Shown in pieces: positions 5,695-5,726 of a stretch of DNA of 5,726 nt. Source of the stretch: CAYLRF01 sp964385995 (GTDB taxonomy: Bacteria; Bacillota; Clostridia; Lachnospirales; Lachnospiraceae); assembly GCA_964385995.1 (NCBI GenBank), contig CAYLRF010000073.1, forward strand, positions 1 through 5,726, written 5' to 3'. Each line of letters starts with the position of its first letter. Within the stretch, counting starts at the first letter, position 1. The position numbers were made by a program, and so were the translations under genes. The notes beneath the pieces are model-generated. The model was not told where the DNA came from, did not search any database, and worked only from the letters and a program-made list of their open reading frames with translations.

Positions 5695-5726
5695 GCCGGA
5701 CATATCGAGCATTACCCGGGGACGTG
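5695..5726. other. Short non-coding right edge
   Basis: Thirty-two bases follow the TGA of the 588-residue protein gene. They show no hairpin with a T-run and no start of a further gene, so the terminator or next gene lies outside the window. Confidence 0.5.

Overview
The window looks like chromosomal DNA from a Gram-positive, Clostridia-type bacterium (Bacillota), probably a gut or rumen Lachnospiraceae-like lineage. This is inferred from protein character: a membrane-anchored NodB-fold deacetylase of the type common in those bacteria, an ECF-transporter S-component, and an acidic repeat protein of a style I associate with Clostridia. G+C is roughly half by eye, and the clearest start codons have AGGAG-like ribosome binding sites. 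No database search was possible, so the taxonomy is inference.

Layout. Bases 1-120 hold an 18-bp tandem repeat that is open in frame on both strands; on the plus strand it reads as the tail of a protein with hexapeptide repeats. Bases 121-530 contain no convincing gene, only a possible extended -10 promoter just upstream of the first clear gene. That gene (plus, about 531-2033) is a one-pass membrane-anchored polysaccharide deacetylase-like protein. It is followed 65 bases later by an ECF transporter S-component (plus, 2099-2785). A short-chain dehydrogenase/reductase of FabG type (minus, 2797-3573) converges on the S-component with only 11 bases between the stop codons.

The divergent intergenic region 3574-3927 separates the reductase from a 588-residue protein (plus, 3928-5694). 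It carries a two-copy element (GAACCG, GTATAC and TATAATGATGA blocks). The GTATAC and TATAAT blocks recur exactly 70 bases apart, which looks like a duplicated promoter/operator.

The least explained gene is the 588-residue protein. It has an EF-hand-like calcium-binding loop at its N-terminus, two pairs of a 34-residue repeat (an extremely acidic pair near the N-terminus and a far less acidic pair near the C-terminus), a helical middle and a predicted beta-rich C-terminal domain. I cannot assign it a function. No pathway links the four genes: cell-envelope modification, vitamin uptake, an oxidoreductase and the repeat protein look like neighbours rather than one system. There is no CRISPR array, RNA gene, transposase or phage gene that I can support.
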